Source: Ramlibacter sp. WS9
GTDB lineage: Bacteria; Pseudomonadota; Gammaproteobacteria; Burkholderiales; Burkholderiaceae_C
Direction: 5' to 3'
Assembly: GCF_003797765.1 (NCBI RefSeq)
Contig: NZ_RKMB01000024.1
Span: forward strand, 1-64,000
DNA length: 64,000 nucleotides
Shown here: piece after piece, positions 45,353 to 54,567 of the stretch
How positions within the stretch are numbered: position 1 is the stretch's first letter
Layout: every line of letters starts with the position of its first letter
Program-made: the position numbers and the translations under genes
The notes under the pieces: generated by a model
Seen by the model: the letters and a program-made list of their open reading frames with translations, nothing else
Told to the model about the DNA's origin: nothing
Databases searched by the model: none

Positions 45353-46999
45353 ATGACGGCGTGGACGCGCCCCAAGTTGCATGTGGAAACCCTGGTGCTG
45401 ATTTGCGCCGCCTTCATGATGCTGGCCTGCAACCGGCCGTTCTGGCACATGGCTCTGGCGGGGCGTCCGATGGATGAGCCCGGCACCTGGCTGTTCGCCG
45501 CCGCGGTCTTCATTGCATTCACCGCCTTCTACTTTGCCTTCGGCTCGGCGCTTGCCACCCGGCACACCGCCAAGACGTTGCTCACCATCCTCCTGCTGGT
45601 CACGGCGGCCGCGGCGTACTACATGGAACGCTATGCGGTTTATTTCGACCGCGCGATGCTGCGCAACGTGTTGGCCACCAACTACCACGAGGCGGGCGAG
45701 CTGCTCGGCCGTGACCTGGTGGCGTACGTGCTGGCGTTCGGCGTGCTGCCCTCGGTGCTGGTCTGGTGGACCCGGCTGAAGCAGCGTCCGCTGCGGCGCG
45801 CTGCGGCGGTGCGGCTGGCTTGCGTGGCTGCTGCGCTGGCGACCGGGGTGGCCAGCCTCCTGCTGGTGTTCGCGGACTTTGCTTCGCTGGTACGCAACCA
45901 CGGGGAGGTCCGATACCTGCTGACGCCGGGCAACCTGGTGGCGGCCGGTGCGGCCAATGCCTGGGGCCGGGCCAAGCGGCCCAACACGCCCAAGCTCACC
46001 GTCGGTGGCGACGCGCGCCTGGGCCCGGCGTGGCAGGCACGCAAGCGGCCAGCGCTGTTCGTCCTGGTGGTTGGTGAAACCGCCCGCGCACAGAACTTCG
46101 CGCTCAACGGCTACGCCCGGCCCACCAATCCGCGGCTGTCGGGCCTGGACGTGATCAACTTTCCCGACGCGCGGGCCTGCGGCACGTCCACCGAGGTATC
46201 TTTGCCCTGCATGTTCTCGCCCTTCGGGCGGCACGGCTACGACGAGGAAAAGATCCTCACGCACGAGTCGGTGCTGCACGTGCTGGCGCGCGCGGGGTTC
46301 AAGGTGCTGTGGCGGGACAACCAGAGCGGATGCAAGGGCGTGTGCCAGGGCCTGCCGGCCGAGCAACTGGATCGCGCCAAGGTCGATGCGCTGTGCGCCG
46401 AGGGCCAGTGCCTCGACGAGATTCTGCTGCGCGGCATGGAAGGGATCGCGCGCGACAACCACGGCAACCTGTTCGTGGTGATGCACCAGCTGGGCAGCCA
46501 CGGGCCGGCGTACTACAAGCGCTACCCCGCGGTGTTCAGGCGCTTCACGCCGGCCTGCGAGAACGAGGAGTTGCGCTATTGCACGCAGGCCGAGATCGTC
46601 AATGCCTACGACAACTCCCTCCTGTACACCGACTTCATGCTGGGGCGGGTGATCGAGTTTCTCGACAAGGCACAAGCCACGCACGACACCGCGATGCTGT
46701 ACGTCTCCGACCACGGCGAGTCGCTGGGCGAGAACGGCCTGTACCTGCACGGCGTGCCCTACGCCATCGCCCCCGACGTGCAGCGCCACGTGCCCTTGCT
46801 GATGTGGCTGTCGCCGGCGTTCCGGCGCGATTTTCATGTCGACGCCAACTGCATGCGCGAGCAGTCGGCGCTGGCGGCGAGCCACGACAACCTGTTCCAT
46901 TCGCTGCTGGGCGTGCTGGACGTGCAGACCGCCGTCTATCGGCCGGACATGGACCTCTTTGCGCCGTGCCGCCCGGCTAACGCCGGAATAGCACCTTGA
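45353..46999 (+). CDS. eptA: Phosphoethanolamine--lipid A transferase (EptA/MCR-like)
   Basis: About 548 residues: five N-terminal membrane helices (to about 180) and a periplasmic sulfatase-fold domain. It transfers phosphoethanolamine from phosphatidylethanolamine to lipid A. All MCR-1 active-site residues have counterparts: Glu242 (GET), nucleophile Thr280, His383, Asp453-His454 (SDHGESLGE) and His466. Cys276/Cys286 match a known disulfide. The start at 45353 follows GGGGGTGCGC; ATGs at 45323 and 45341 are also in frame. Its end overlaps the sensor kinase gene by 23 bp, tail to tail. Likely controlled by the adjacent two-component system. Confidence 0.94.
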   Translation: MTAWTRPKLHVETLVLICAAFMMLACNRPFWHMALAGRPMDEPGTWLFAAAVFIAFTAFYFAFGSALATRHTAKTLLTILLLVTAAAAYYMERYAVYFDRAMLRNVLATNYHEAGELLGRDLVAYVLAFGVLPSVLVWWTRLKQRPLRRAAAVRLACVAAALATGVASLLLVFADFASLVRNHGEVRYLLTPGNLVAAGAANAWGRAKRPNTPKLTVGGDARLGPAWQARKRPALFVLVVGETARAQNFALNGYARPTNPRLSGLDVINFPDARACGTSTEVSLPCMFSPFGRHGYDEEKILTHESVLHVLARAGFKVLWRDNQSGCKGVCQGLPAEQLDRAKVDALCAEGQCLDEILLRGMEGIARDNHGNLFVVMHQLGSHGPAYYKRYPAVFRRFTPACENEELRYCTQAEIVNAYDNSLLYTDFMLGRVIEFLDKAQATHDTAMLYVSDHGESLGENGLYLHGVPYAIAPDVQRHVPLLMWLSPAFRRDFHVDANCMREQSALAASHDNLFHSLLGVLDVQTAVYRPDMDLFAPCRPANAGIAP

Positions 47000-48311
47000 C
47001 CTGCAGGCCGCCGCCGGGCGCATCTCCCAGCACCACCTCGGCGTCATGCCGCAGGGCCACGGCCCTGACGATCGCCAGGCCCAGCCCGCTGCCGCCGGTG
47101 GCACCGGTGCCGGCCGCCCGGTAGAAACGGTCGAAAACACGGTCGCGCTCGGCGGTCGGGATGCCCGGGCCGGTGTCGTCGACCAGCAGGACCGACTGCG
47201 GCCCTTCAACCTTCGCGCCCACGTCGACCTTGCCGCCACGCGGCGTGTAGCGCAGCGCGTTCTCCACCAGGTTGTCCAGCAGCAGGCCGAGCTGGCGCGC
47301 ATCGCCGGTGACGGGCACCGGCCCGGTCGTTGCGGCGCCCAGGTCGATGCCCAGGTTCTCGGCGCGCGCGCTGAACCGGGCGACGGTGGCACGGACCAGC
47401 TCCGCCAGGTCCACGGCCTCACGCAGGAGGGCGGGTGCTTCCGGTCCCAGCCGCGACAGCTGCAGCAACTGTTCGACCAGGCGATGGGCCCGGTCGACGC
47501 CCGCGCGCAATTCGTGCAGCGCCGCCACCCGATGCGCCTCGTCGCCCGCCCGCTCCAGCAACTGCAGCTGCAGGCTTAACGCCGTGATCGGCGTGCGCAG
47601 CTCATGCGCCGCGTCGGCGACGAAATGCCGCTGCAAGGCCAGGGCGCTTCCCAGCCGCGCCATCAGGTCGTTGATGGCGCCGATCAGCAGGTGCAGCTCG
47701 GGCGGGTGATCGGCCATGGGAATGGGGTGTAGGGCTTCCACGCTGCGCGCGGTCACCTCGCTGGCGGCGTTGGACAGCGGCGCCAGGCCGCGCCGCAGGG
47801 CGAGCGTCAGCAGCACCGCGATCACGGCCACCAGCAGCAGCGCCGGCGGCACCAGCGTCGACGCGGTCTCGCGGGCCAGCGAGTCGCGCTCGCTCGCCCG
47901 CTGGGCGGCCTGGACGATGCCGTCGTCGAGGACGATGGTGTAGAGGTGCCAGGTTTCGCCGTTGACCCGGTCCTGGCTCAACCCGCTGCGCGACAGGAAG
48001 GGCAGGGCGACGCCCGGGTTGGAACTTTGCATGCGCTGGCCATCGCGCGTCCACACCGCGGTGACGAATTCGAACTGGCCGTATTCCTCGTAGATCTTCG
48101 GCAACTGCTGCGCCAGGCGCGGTGGCCTCGCCGTGCCGTAGGTGCCGTGGTGGTTCGCGACGGCGAGCGCCACCTGCTTCAGGTTGTCCTGGAACACCTC
48201 GCCCATCTCGTGCGCCAGCACCCACCACGAACCGCCGACCAGCAGCATGGCGCCCACCAGCAGGGCTCCCATGGCCCACAGCAGGACCCGCCGATGAATC
48301 GAGACCGTCAT
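46977..48311 (-). CDS. Sensor histidine kinase (QseC/PmrB-like)
   Basis: 444-residue membrane kinase. Helix 1 at about 9-33, a periplasmic sensor of about 120 residues, helix 2 at about 154-172, HAMP linker, then the phosphoacceptor His236 in DAAHELRTPI. The ATP-binding N, G1 and G2 boxes are visible (NLVENALRYTP; DDTGPGIP; GGSGLGLAIV). The start overlaps the regulator stop (TCAT). Together with the regulator it probably senses metal, pH or cationic peptides and controls the convergent PAP2-eptA pair. Confidence 0.93.
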   Translation of the reverse strand: MTVSIHRRVLLWAMGALLVGAMLLVGGSWWVLAHEMGEVFQDNLKQVALAVANHHGTYGTARPPRLAQQLPKIYEEYGQFEFVTAVWTRDGQRMQSSNPGVALPFLSRSGLSQDRVNGETWHLYTIVLDDGIVQAAQRASERDSLARETASTLVPPALLLVAVIAVLLTLALRRGLAPLSNAASEVTARSVEALHPIPMADHPPELHLLIGAINDLMARLGSALALQRHFVADAAHELRTPITALSLQLQLLERAGDEAHRVAALHELRAGVDRAHRLVEQLLQLSRLGPEAPALLREAVDLAELVRATVARFSARAENLGIDLGAATTGPVPVTGDARQLGLLLDNLVENALRYTPRGGKVDVGAKVEGPQSVLLVDDTGPGIPTAERDRVFDRFYRAAGTGATGGSGLGLAIVRAVALRHDAEVVLGDAPGGGLQVKVLFRR

Positions 48312-48967
48312 GGCTGCACCACCTTGTAGCCCACACCGCGCACGTTGCGGATGGTGTCGGGGCCCAGCTTGCGGCGCAGGTTGTGCAGGTGCACCTCGAC
48401 GGCATTGCTGCCGACCTCGCGCTCCCAGCCGTAGAGGGCGTCTTCCAGCTGGTCGCGTGACAGCACCGCGCCCGGCCGCTGCATCAGCAGTTCCAGCAAG
48501 GCGAACTCCTTGGCCGAGAGGCTGACAGGCTGCTCCTGGAGACGGACCTCGCGCCGCACCGGGTCCAGCAGCAGGCTGCCGCACTCGAGCACCGGGCTGG
48601 CGTTGCCCGTGCGGCGGCGGAGCAGGGCGCGCACCCGCGCAACCAGTTCGTCCAGGTCGAAGGGCTTGAGCACGTAGTCGTCCGCGCCTTCGTTCAGGCC
48701 TGCGATACGGTCCGCGACGGCGTCACGCGCGGTCACGACGAGCACCGGGATGGCGTCGCCACGCCTGCGCAGCTCGCGCAGCAGAGCCATGCCGTCCTTG
48801 CCCGGCAAGCCGAGGTCCAGCAGCACGAGGTCGTAGACACCGTTGGCCAGCGCCAGCTCCGCGGCCTTGCCATCGGTCACCCAGTCGATGACGAAGCCGG
48901 CGTCGCCCAGGCCCTGGCGCATCGCGCGCCCGATCATGGTGTCGTCTTCAACCAGCAGCAGTCTCAT
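48308..48967 (-). CDS. OmpR-family response regulator (QseB/PmrA-like)
   Basis: 219-residue regulator. Receiver domain with acidic pair Asp8/Asp9 and phosphoacceptor Asp51 (LVLLDLGLPG), conserved Lys in VLKPFDLDELVAR. The C-terminal winged helix (about 125-219) ends NAVEVHLHNLRRKLGPDTIRNVRGVGYKV. The ATG at 48967 overlaps the earP stop by 4 bp, and its stop overlaps the kinase start by 4 bp, so earP, regulator and kinase form one coupled operon. Confidence 0.94.
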   Translation of the reverse strand: MRLLLVEDDTMIGRAMRQGLGDAGFVIDWVTDGKAAELALANGVYDLVLLDLGLPGKDGMALLRELRRRGDAIPVLVVTARDAVADRIAGLNEGADDYVLKPFDLDELVARVRALLRRRTGNASPVLECGSLLLDPVRREVRLQEQPVSLSAKEFALLELLMQRPGAVLSRDQLEDALYGWEREVGSNAVEVHLHNLRRKLGPDTIRNVRGVGYKVVQP

Positions 48968-50046
48968 GGTGCGGGCGATTGTGCCGTGATGAAGGCCAGC
49001 AGCCTGGACGCCAGGTCTTCCTGCGCCAGCAGCTTGTCGCGGGCACGCAGCAGGCGATCCGCCCATACGGTCGGATCGGTGGATGCCAGAGGGCCGGGCG
49101 CGGAGCCGTTCCACACGGCGTGGAAATCGCGCAGCGACGGCGGCGCTTCCAGCCAATCCAGGAAGGCCGAGAGCTTGGGCAGGTGGGCGCCGTCTTCCTG
49201 CGGATAGATTTGCCACACCAACGGCTTGCCGGCCCACAGGGCGCGCACCAGCGAGTCTTCGCCGCGCACGAAATTGAGGTCGCAGGCCCATAGCAGGTGG
49301 TCGTAGTCCGGCTGCGTGAGGTAGGGCAGGAACGAGATTGAGAGCCGCGACGGCCGGATCCATCCCGGCATCGTGCGGTCGTTGTCCTCCACCGCGGCGT
49401 TGACGCAGGCCGCGGCGCGGCCGGGCGTCACCAGCAGCTGCGTGTCGCCGGCCGCGGCTGCCCACTGCGCGAGCAACTCGCGCAGCGACGGCGGCTCGTA
49501 GCAGAACAGGCTGACCCGCCGGCCGCGCTTGTCGATGCCTTTCGAGGCGAGCCAGCCGTCGCCGTCGAAGGCGGCCTGACGCTGCAGCAAGTCCGGCTCA
49601 CGCAGCAGCCCGCCGGTGCGATCGGTGAAGCCCGGGTAGAAGAAGTGCTTGACGAGGCCAGCCGCGGGCCCGGACATGACAGGAGAGGCCAGGCCGTGGT
49701 TGCGCTCGGCAAAGGATTCGGCCGTCAGGTATTCCAGGTTGATCCAGGCGGGCTGGCGGCCCCGGCTGCGCGCACGAGCGGCGATCGCGGCCTGGAAGGG
49801 CGCTTCCAGTTCGCAGCCGAATGCCTCGATCACGACGTCGCCGGGCTCGGGCGCTTGCGCCTGTTCAGCCCAGGGCAGCACCTCCACACGCGGATGCCCC
49901 TCGGGCGCCATCCATGTCAGCGCCGATGCGTCGTCGATCCACAGGCGCACGCGGTGGCCGCGCCCGGCCAACTGGACGGACAGGCGCCAGCACACGCCGG
50001 CGTCGCCGTGGTTGTCGATGACCTTGCAGAAAATGTCCCAGAGCAT
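48964..50046 (-). CDS. earP: EF-P arginine rhamnosyltransferase EarP
   Basis: 360-residue GT-B-like glycosyltransferase that adds rhamnose from dTDP-rhamnose to Arg32 of EF-P. The N-terminal [17 protein letters not shown] contains the conserved Asp residues (11 and 15), and [15 protein letters not shown] holds the catalytic-site Glu of the family. The cognate EF-P with Arg32 is in this window, confirming the pathway. Usually earP and efp are neighbours; here they are apart and earP heads the two-component operon. Divergent from uvrC, 45 bp between starts. Confidence 0.96.
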   Translation of the reverse strand: MLWDIFCKVIDNHGDAGVCWRLSVQLAGRGHRVRLWIDDASALTWMAPEGHPRVEVLPWAEQAQAPEPGDVVIEAFGCELEAPFQAAIAARARSRGRQPAWINLEYLTAESFAERNHGLASPVMSGPAAGLVKHFFYPGFTDRTGGLLREPDLLQRQAAFDGDGWLASKGIDKRGRRVSLFCYEPPSLRELLAQWAAAAGDTQLLVTPGRAAACVNAAVEDNDRTMPGWIRPSRLSISFLPYLTQPDYDHLLWACDLNFVRGEDSLVRALWAGKPLVWQIYPQEDGAHLPKLSAFLDWLEAPPSLRDFHAVWNGSAPGPLASTDPTVWADRLLRARDKLLAQEDLASRLLAFITAQSPAP

Positions 50047-50091
50047 GAAGCGGGCGATGAGTTTGCCGGAGATTGCCACAATAGCGCCTGT

Positions 50092-52065
50092 ATGTCCGAG
50101 GCCCATTCCGAAGAACTCCTGGCGCAAGTCGCCGCCTTGCCTGGCTTGCCCGGTGTCTACCGCTATTTCGATGCCGACGGCGGTGTGCTCTACGTCGGGA
50201 AGGCGCGCAACCTCAAGAAGCGCGTCTCCAGCTACTTCCAGAAGAACCATGGCGGCACGCGCATCGGCCACATGATCGGCAAGATCGTGCGCATGGAGAC
50301 CACGGTGGTGCGCTCGGAAGCCGAGGCGCTGCTGCTGGAAAACAACCTGATCAAGACGCTCAACCCGCGCTACAACATCCTGTTTCGCGACGACAAGAGC
50401 TACCCCTACCTGAAGATCTATGGACCCGGCAAGGCGGGCGACGAAAGCGCGCCGCCGGCGGCAGTGGCCTTCCCGCGCGTCGCCTACTACCGCGGCGCAG
50501 TGGATCGAAAGCACCGCTACTTCGGGCCGTATCCCAGCGCCTGGGCGGTCAAGGAATCGATCCAGCTCCTGCAGAAGGTGTTTCGCCTCCGCACGTGCGA
50601 AGACACTGTTTTCGCTAACCGCACGCGGCCTTGCCTGCTTTACCAGATCAAGCGCTGCTCGGGCCCGTGCGTCAACCTTGTGACGCCGCAGGACTACCAG
50701 CAGGATGTGCAGAACGCCGAGGCGTTCCTGCGGGGGGACACGCAGCAGGTGCTGGTGACGCTGGAGTCGCGCATGATGCGGCACGCCGAAAACCTGGAAT
50801 TCGAGCAGGCGGCCGAGCTACGCAACCAGATGAGCGCCTTGTCCAAGGTGCTGCACCAGCAATCGGTGGAAACGGCTTCCGACAAGGACGTCGACATCCT
50901 CGCCGTCAAGGTGCAGGGCGGCAAGGCCTGCGTCAACCTGGCGATGGTGCGCGGCGGCCGGCACCTGGGCGACCGGCCGTACTTCCCGAGCCACATCGAA
51001 GACGCGGCGGCGGTGCAGGACTTCGACAACAATGCGGACGATGAGGCTGGCAAGGCGCCCGAGGTACCGGTCGAAATCCAGGTGCTGGAAGCCTTCATCG
51101 CGCAGCACTACATCGGCGTGCCGGCGCCGCCTGCGCTGATCACCAGCCACCCCATCAGCCGCGAACTGATCGACGCGCTCTCGCAGCAGCAGGGCCTGAA
51201 GATCGCGGCCGTTCACAACCCGCGCGAGCAGCGCCGCCTGTGGCTGGAGATGGCGCAGAAAAATGCCGACATCCAGTTGGCCCGGCTGCTCGCCGAAGAG
51301 GGCTCGCAGCAGGCCCGCACCCGTGCGCTGGTCGAGGCGCTGGACCTGTCGCCGGACGACCTGGAGGCCTTCCGCATCGAGTGCTTCGACATCTCCCACA
51401 CGGCGGGGGAATCGACCCAGGCGTCCTGCGTGGTGTTTCATCACCACAAGATGCAGAACTCGGAGTACAGGCGCTACAACATCGACGGCATCACGCCGGG
51501 CGACGACTATGCCGCCATGCGCCAGGTGCTGATGCGCCGCTACGCCAAGCTGGCGGAAGCCGGCCGCGACTCGCCCGAGGCCATGCCGCCCCGCGGCGCG
51601 GGCGGCAGTGCAGGGCGCCTGCCGGACCTTGTGCTGGTGGATGGCGGCAAGGGCCAGGTGAGCATGGCGCGCGAGGTGTTCGCGGAACTGGGGCTGGACC
51701 TGGCGGTGATCGTCGGCGTCGAGAAGGGCGAAGGCCGCAAGGTCGGCCTGGAAGAGCTGGTGTTCGCCGACGGCCGCGAGAAGGTCTACCTGGGCCGGGA
51801 TTCGGCGGCACTGATGCTTGTGGCGCAGATCCGCGACGAGGCGCACCGCTTCGCGATCACCGGCATGCGTGCGCGACGCGCCAAGGTGCGCGTCGGCGGC
51901 AGCCAGCTCGAGGACATCCCAGGCATCGGCGCGAAGAAGCGGGCCCGGCTGCTGCAGCGTTTCGGCGGCGTGCGAGGCGTGGCCTCGGCCGGGGTCGATG
52001 ACATCGCCAGCGTGGAAGGCATTTCGCGGGAACTGGCCGAAGAAATCTACCGCGCGCTGCATTAG
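50092..52065 (+). CDS. uvrC: Excinuclease ABC subunit C (UvrC)
   Basis: 657-residue nucleotide excision repair endonuclease. N-terminal GIY-YIG domain ([25 protein letters not shown], about 18-42), UVR motif around 200-240 ([25 protein letters not shown]), RNase H-like 5'-incision domain ([10 protein letters not shown]), and C-terminal helix-hairpin-helix repeats ([20 protein letters not shown]). It nicks on both sides of the lesion marked by UvrAB. pgsA follows, a widespread gene order. Confidence 0.97.
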   Translation: MSEAHSEELLAQVAALPGLPGVYRYFDADGGVLYVGKARNLKKRVSSYFQKNHGGTRIGHMIGKIVRMETTVVRSEAEALLLENNLIKTLNPRYNILFRDDKSYPYLKIYGPGKAGDESAPPAAVAFPRVAYYRGAVDRKHRYFGPYPSAWAVKESIQLLQKVFRLRTCEDTVFANRTRPCLLYQIKRCSGPCVNLVTPQDYQQDVQNAEAFLRGDTQQVLVTLESRMMRHAENLEFEQAAELRNQMSALSKVLHQQSVETASDKDVDILAVKVQGGKACVNLAMVRGGRHLGDRPYFPSHIEDAAAVQDFDNNADDEAGKAPEVPVEIQVLEAFIAQHYIGVPAPPALITSHPISRELIDALSQQQGLKIAAVHNPREQRRLWLEMAQKNADIQLARLLAEEGSQQARTRALVEALDLSPDDLEAFRIECFDISHTAGESTQASCVVFHHHKMQNSEYRRYNIDGITPGDDYAAMRQVLMRRYAKLAEAGRDSPEAMPPRGAGGSAGRLPDLVLVDGGKGQVSMAREVFAELGLDLAVIVGVEKGEGRKVGLEELVFADGREKVYLGRDSAALMLVAQIRDEAHRFAITGMRARRAKVRVGGSQLEDIPGIGAKKRARLLQRFGGVRGVASAGVDDIASVEGISRELAEEIYRALH

Positions 52066-52100
52066 GAGCCTGCTCGGCCGCCATGCCAGAATCGGGGCTC

Positions 52101-52667
52101 ATGTTCTTTACCATCCCCACGATCCTCACCTGGACCCGTATCGTTGCGATCCCGCTGATCGTCGGTGTGTTCTACCTGGGCTGGAACCCGGCGCTGCAGA
52201 ACCTGATCGCCACGGTGATGTTCGTCGTTTTCGCGGCGACGGACTGGCTGGACGGCTACCTGGCCCGCAAGCTGAACCAGACGTCATCGTTCGGCGCCTT
52301 TCTCGACCCGGTGGCGGACAAGTTCCTGGTCTGCGCCTCGCTGCTGGTGCTGGTGCACCTGCAGCGCGCGGACGTGTTCGTCGCGTTGATCATCATCGGC
52401 CGGGAGATCGCGATCTCCGCCCTGCGCGAATGGATGGCGCAGATCGGCGCTTCCAAGAGCGTGGCCGTGCACATGATCGGCAAGGTCAAGACCACGTTCC
52501 AGATGGTGGCCATCCCGTTCCTGCTGTTCGACGGCGTGCTGTTCGGGCTGATCGATACCGCCGTGTGGGGCACGTGGCTGATCTGGATTTCCGCGATCCT
52601 CACCGTCTGGTCGATGGTCTATTACCTGCAAAAGGCGCTACCGGAAATCCGCAAGCGGGTGAAATAG
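52101..52667 (+). CDS. pgsA: CDP-diacylglycerol--glycerol-3-phosphate 3-phosphatidyltransferase (PgsA)
   Basis: 188-residue membrane enzyme of phosphatidylglycerol synthesis. The CDP-alcohol phosphatidyltransferase motif D-G-x2-A-R-x8-G-x3-D-x3-D is complete (DGYLARKLNQTSSFGAFLDPVAD, about 53-75). The N-terminus MFFTIPTILTWTRI is the usual PgsA start, so the ATG at 52101 is preferred over the one at 52083. Downstream of uvrC. Confidence 0.96.
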   Translation: MFFTIPTILTWTRIVAIPLIVGVFYLGWNPALQNLIATVMFVVFAATDWLDGYLARKLNQTSSFGAFLDPVADKFLVCASLLVLVHLQRADVFVALIIIGREIAISALREWMAQIGASKSVAVHMIGKVKTTFQMVAIPFLLFDGVLFGLIDTAVWGTWLIWISAILTVWSMVYYLQKALPEIRKRVK

Positions 52668-52679
52668 CCGGTTTGGCTG

Positions 52680-53570
52680 ATGACATCGACTGATTCGCAA
52701 AGCAACCGGCTGGTGGCGGCGATGCCCGCCGTGTTCGTACTGATCTGGAGCACCGGCTTCATCGTCGCCCGCTACGGCATGCCGCATGCACCGCCGATGA
52801 AATTCCTGGCGGTGCGCTATTTCCTTTCGGTGGGGTGTTTCGCTCTGTGGGCCATCGCTGCCCGCGCCGCGATGCCCGCCAATCGCGAGCAGGTCAAGCA
52901 CCTGGCCATCACGGGGATGCTGATGCACGCGGGCTATCTCGGCGGGGTGTGGGCGGCCGTGAAGCTGGGCATGGGCGCCGGCCTGGTGGCTTTGCTGGTC
53001 GGATTGCAGCCGGTACTGACGGCCGTGTGGGTGTCATCGCGCGGGGGCGTCGTGGCGCAACGCCAGTGGGCCGGCCTGGCGCTGGGGTTCGGCGGATTGG
53101 CGCTGGTGGTGTGGCAGAAGCTGGGCGTCGGTGAGATCCACGGCACCAATTTCCTGCTTGCGTTGGGTGCCCTGCTGAGCATCACGGCGGGCACCCTCTA
53201 CCAGAAGCGCTTCGTCGCTCCCTGCGACGTGCGCACCGCGGGCGTGGTCCAGATGGCTGCGGCCTTTGTCGTGACATTGCCGCTGGCACTGCTGGAAAGC
53301 GAGACCATGCATTGGAATGGCCAGTTGATCGGTTCCATGGCCTGGTCGGTGCTGGTGCTGACGTTGGGTGGCAGCTCGCTGCTGTACCTGTTGATCCAGC
53401 GCGGCGCGGCCACGGCCGTCACAAGCCTGCTTTACCTCGTGCCGCCGTGCACGGCGGTGATGGCGTGGTTGCTCTTCGGCGAGGCCATCACGGTGTTCAC
53501 CATCGCCGGCATTGCGCTGACGGCTGTCGGGGTCAGTCTCGTGGTCCGCTCGCCTTCGCCGCGCCCCTGA
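52680..53570 (+). CDS. EamA/DMT family transporter
   Basis: 296-residue membrane protein with ten predicted helices and two EamA repeats (about 10-140 and 150-290), ending with the conserved PPCTAVMAWLLFGEAITVFTIAGIALTAVGV. It likely exports a metabolite; substrate unknown. It starts 12 bp after pgsA and overlaps the opposing LysR gene by 38 bp at the 3' end. Confidence 0.92.
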   Translation: MTSTDSQSNRLVAAMPAVFVLIWSTGFIVARYGMPHAPPMKFLAVRYFLSVGCFALWAIAARAAMPANREQVKHLAITGMLMHAGYLGGVWAAVKLGMGAGLVALLVGLQPVLTAVWVSSRGGVVAQRQWAGLALGFGGLALVVWQKLGVGEIHGTNFLLALGALLSITAGTLYQKRFVAPCDVRTAGVVQMAAAFVVTLPLALLESETMHWNGQLIGSMAWSVLVLTLGGSSLLYLLIQRGAATAVTSLLYLVPPCTAVMAWLLFGEAITVFTIAGIALTAVGVSLVVRSPSPRP

Positions 53571-54492
53571 ACCGCCACGGCTCCCCTTTGAACCGTTCCG
53601 CGAGGAAGTCGATCAGCAGCCGCACGCGTTTGGGTGTCTGCGCCTGGTGCGGCGCGAGCCAGTGGATGTCGGCGTCCCACATCGCGTAGCCGGGCAAGAG
53701 CCGCACCAACTCGCCCGAGGCAAGCTGCGGGGCAATGTCCCACAGGCTTCGCAGCATGATGCCGCGGCCGGCCAGGCACCAGTCGCGAACCAGTTCGCCG
53801 GAATTGCTCGACAACGGGCCCTGCACGCGAACGCGGGTCTCGGCCTTGTCGCGCTCACGGCGCAGCGCCCAGGTGTCGAAGCGCTGGTCGCTCTCGCGCA
53901 CCATCAGGCAATCGTGCTGCGCAAGGTCTGCCGGCGCCTTCGGCATACCGCGTGCGCGCACGTACTGGGGCGCCGCCACGACGACGCGCTGGTTGCGCGC
54001 GAGCCGCCGGCCCACCCATTCGGACGCCCGCTGGCCGCGCACAGACCACAGCCACACTGCGCCGTCGTAGCCTTCCACCGCCAGGTTGGGCAGTTGCTCC
54101 GTCAGCTGCAGCTGAACCTGCAGGCCCGGATGGCGCGCCTGGAATTCGGCCAGCACCGGCCCCAGCCAGAGGCGCCCGAAACCGAATGTGGCGGCGATAC
54201 GGATGACGCCCATCGGCTCAGTGCGACGTTCCAGCAAGTCCGCCTCCAACTGCGCGAAGGCCTGCACCAGTTGGCCGGCTCTTTCGCACAGCGCTTCTCC
54301 TTCGGCCGTGGGAACGACGCGCCGCGTGGTTCGCTGGAACAGCTTGAAGCCCAGCCGCTCTTCCAGCGCCGCAAGCTTCTTCGTCACGACCGAAGGCACG
54401 ACTCCGGCCGCCGCGGCAGTGCCGGCCAGGGTTCCGTGGGCGCGCACCGCCAGGAGCAACTCCAGGTCCGTACGGTTCAGCAGGGGGTTCAA
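53533..54492 (-). CDS. LysR-type regulator, divergent from the dehalogenase-like gene
   Basis: 319-residue LysR regulator. Helix-turn-helix TDLELLLAVRAHGTLAGTAAAAGVVPSVVTKKLAALEERLGFKLFQRTTR (about 8-57). It starts with TTG at 54492, the only start codon before the motif apart from nearby CTG codons. A T-N11-A palindrome sits 3 bp upstream. It probably activates the divergent hydrolase-ttuC operon. Confidence 0.88.
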   Translation of the reverse strand: MNPLLNRTDLELLLAVRAHGTLAGTAAAAGVVPSVVTKKLAALEERLGFKLFQRTTRRVVPTAEGEALCERAGQLVQAFAQLEADLLERRTEPMGVIRIAATFGFGRLWLGPVLAEFQARHPGLQVQLQLTEQLPNLAVEGYDGAVWLWSVRGQRASEWVGRRLARNQRVVVAAPQYVRARGMPKAPADLAQHDCLMVRESDQRFDTWALRRERDKAETRVRVQGPLSSNSGELVRDWCLAGRGIMLRSLWDIAPQLASGELVRLLPGYAMWDADIHWLAPHQAQTPKRVRLLIDFLAERFKGEPWRFRGAAKASGPRD

Positions 54493-54495
54493 TAG

Positions 54496-54510
54496 TTTCC
54501 CGATTGGAAA
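54496..54510. promoter_or_regulatory. Candidate LysR operator TTTCC-N5-GGAAA
   Basis: Perfect inverted repeat with 5-bp arms and T-N11-A spacing between the LysR gene and the divergent alpha/beta hydrolase gene, in a 75-bp gap. Confidence 0.45.
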
Positions 54511-54567
54511 TGATCGATTGCCGGATTATTGCTTGCGGCGGCGCCGGGCGCCAGCCAGAATCTGCCG

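Noticed and set aside
45026-47422. 798-codon open frame on the minus strand across PAP2, eptA and part of the kinase gene
   Set aside because: It is antisense to well-conserved genes, has low-complexity His/Gln/Arg-rich composition and no family features. GC-rich codon bias creates such frames.
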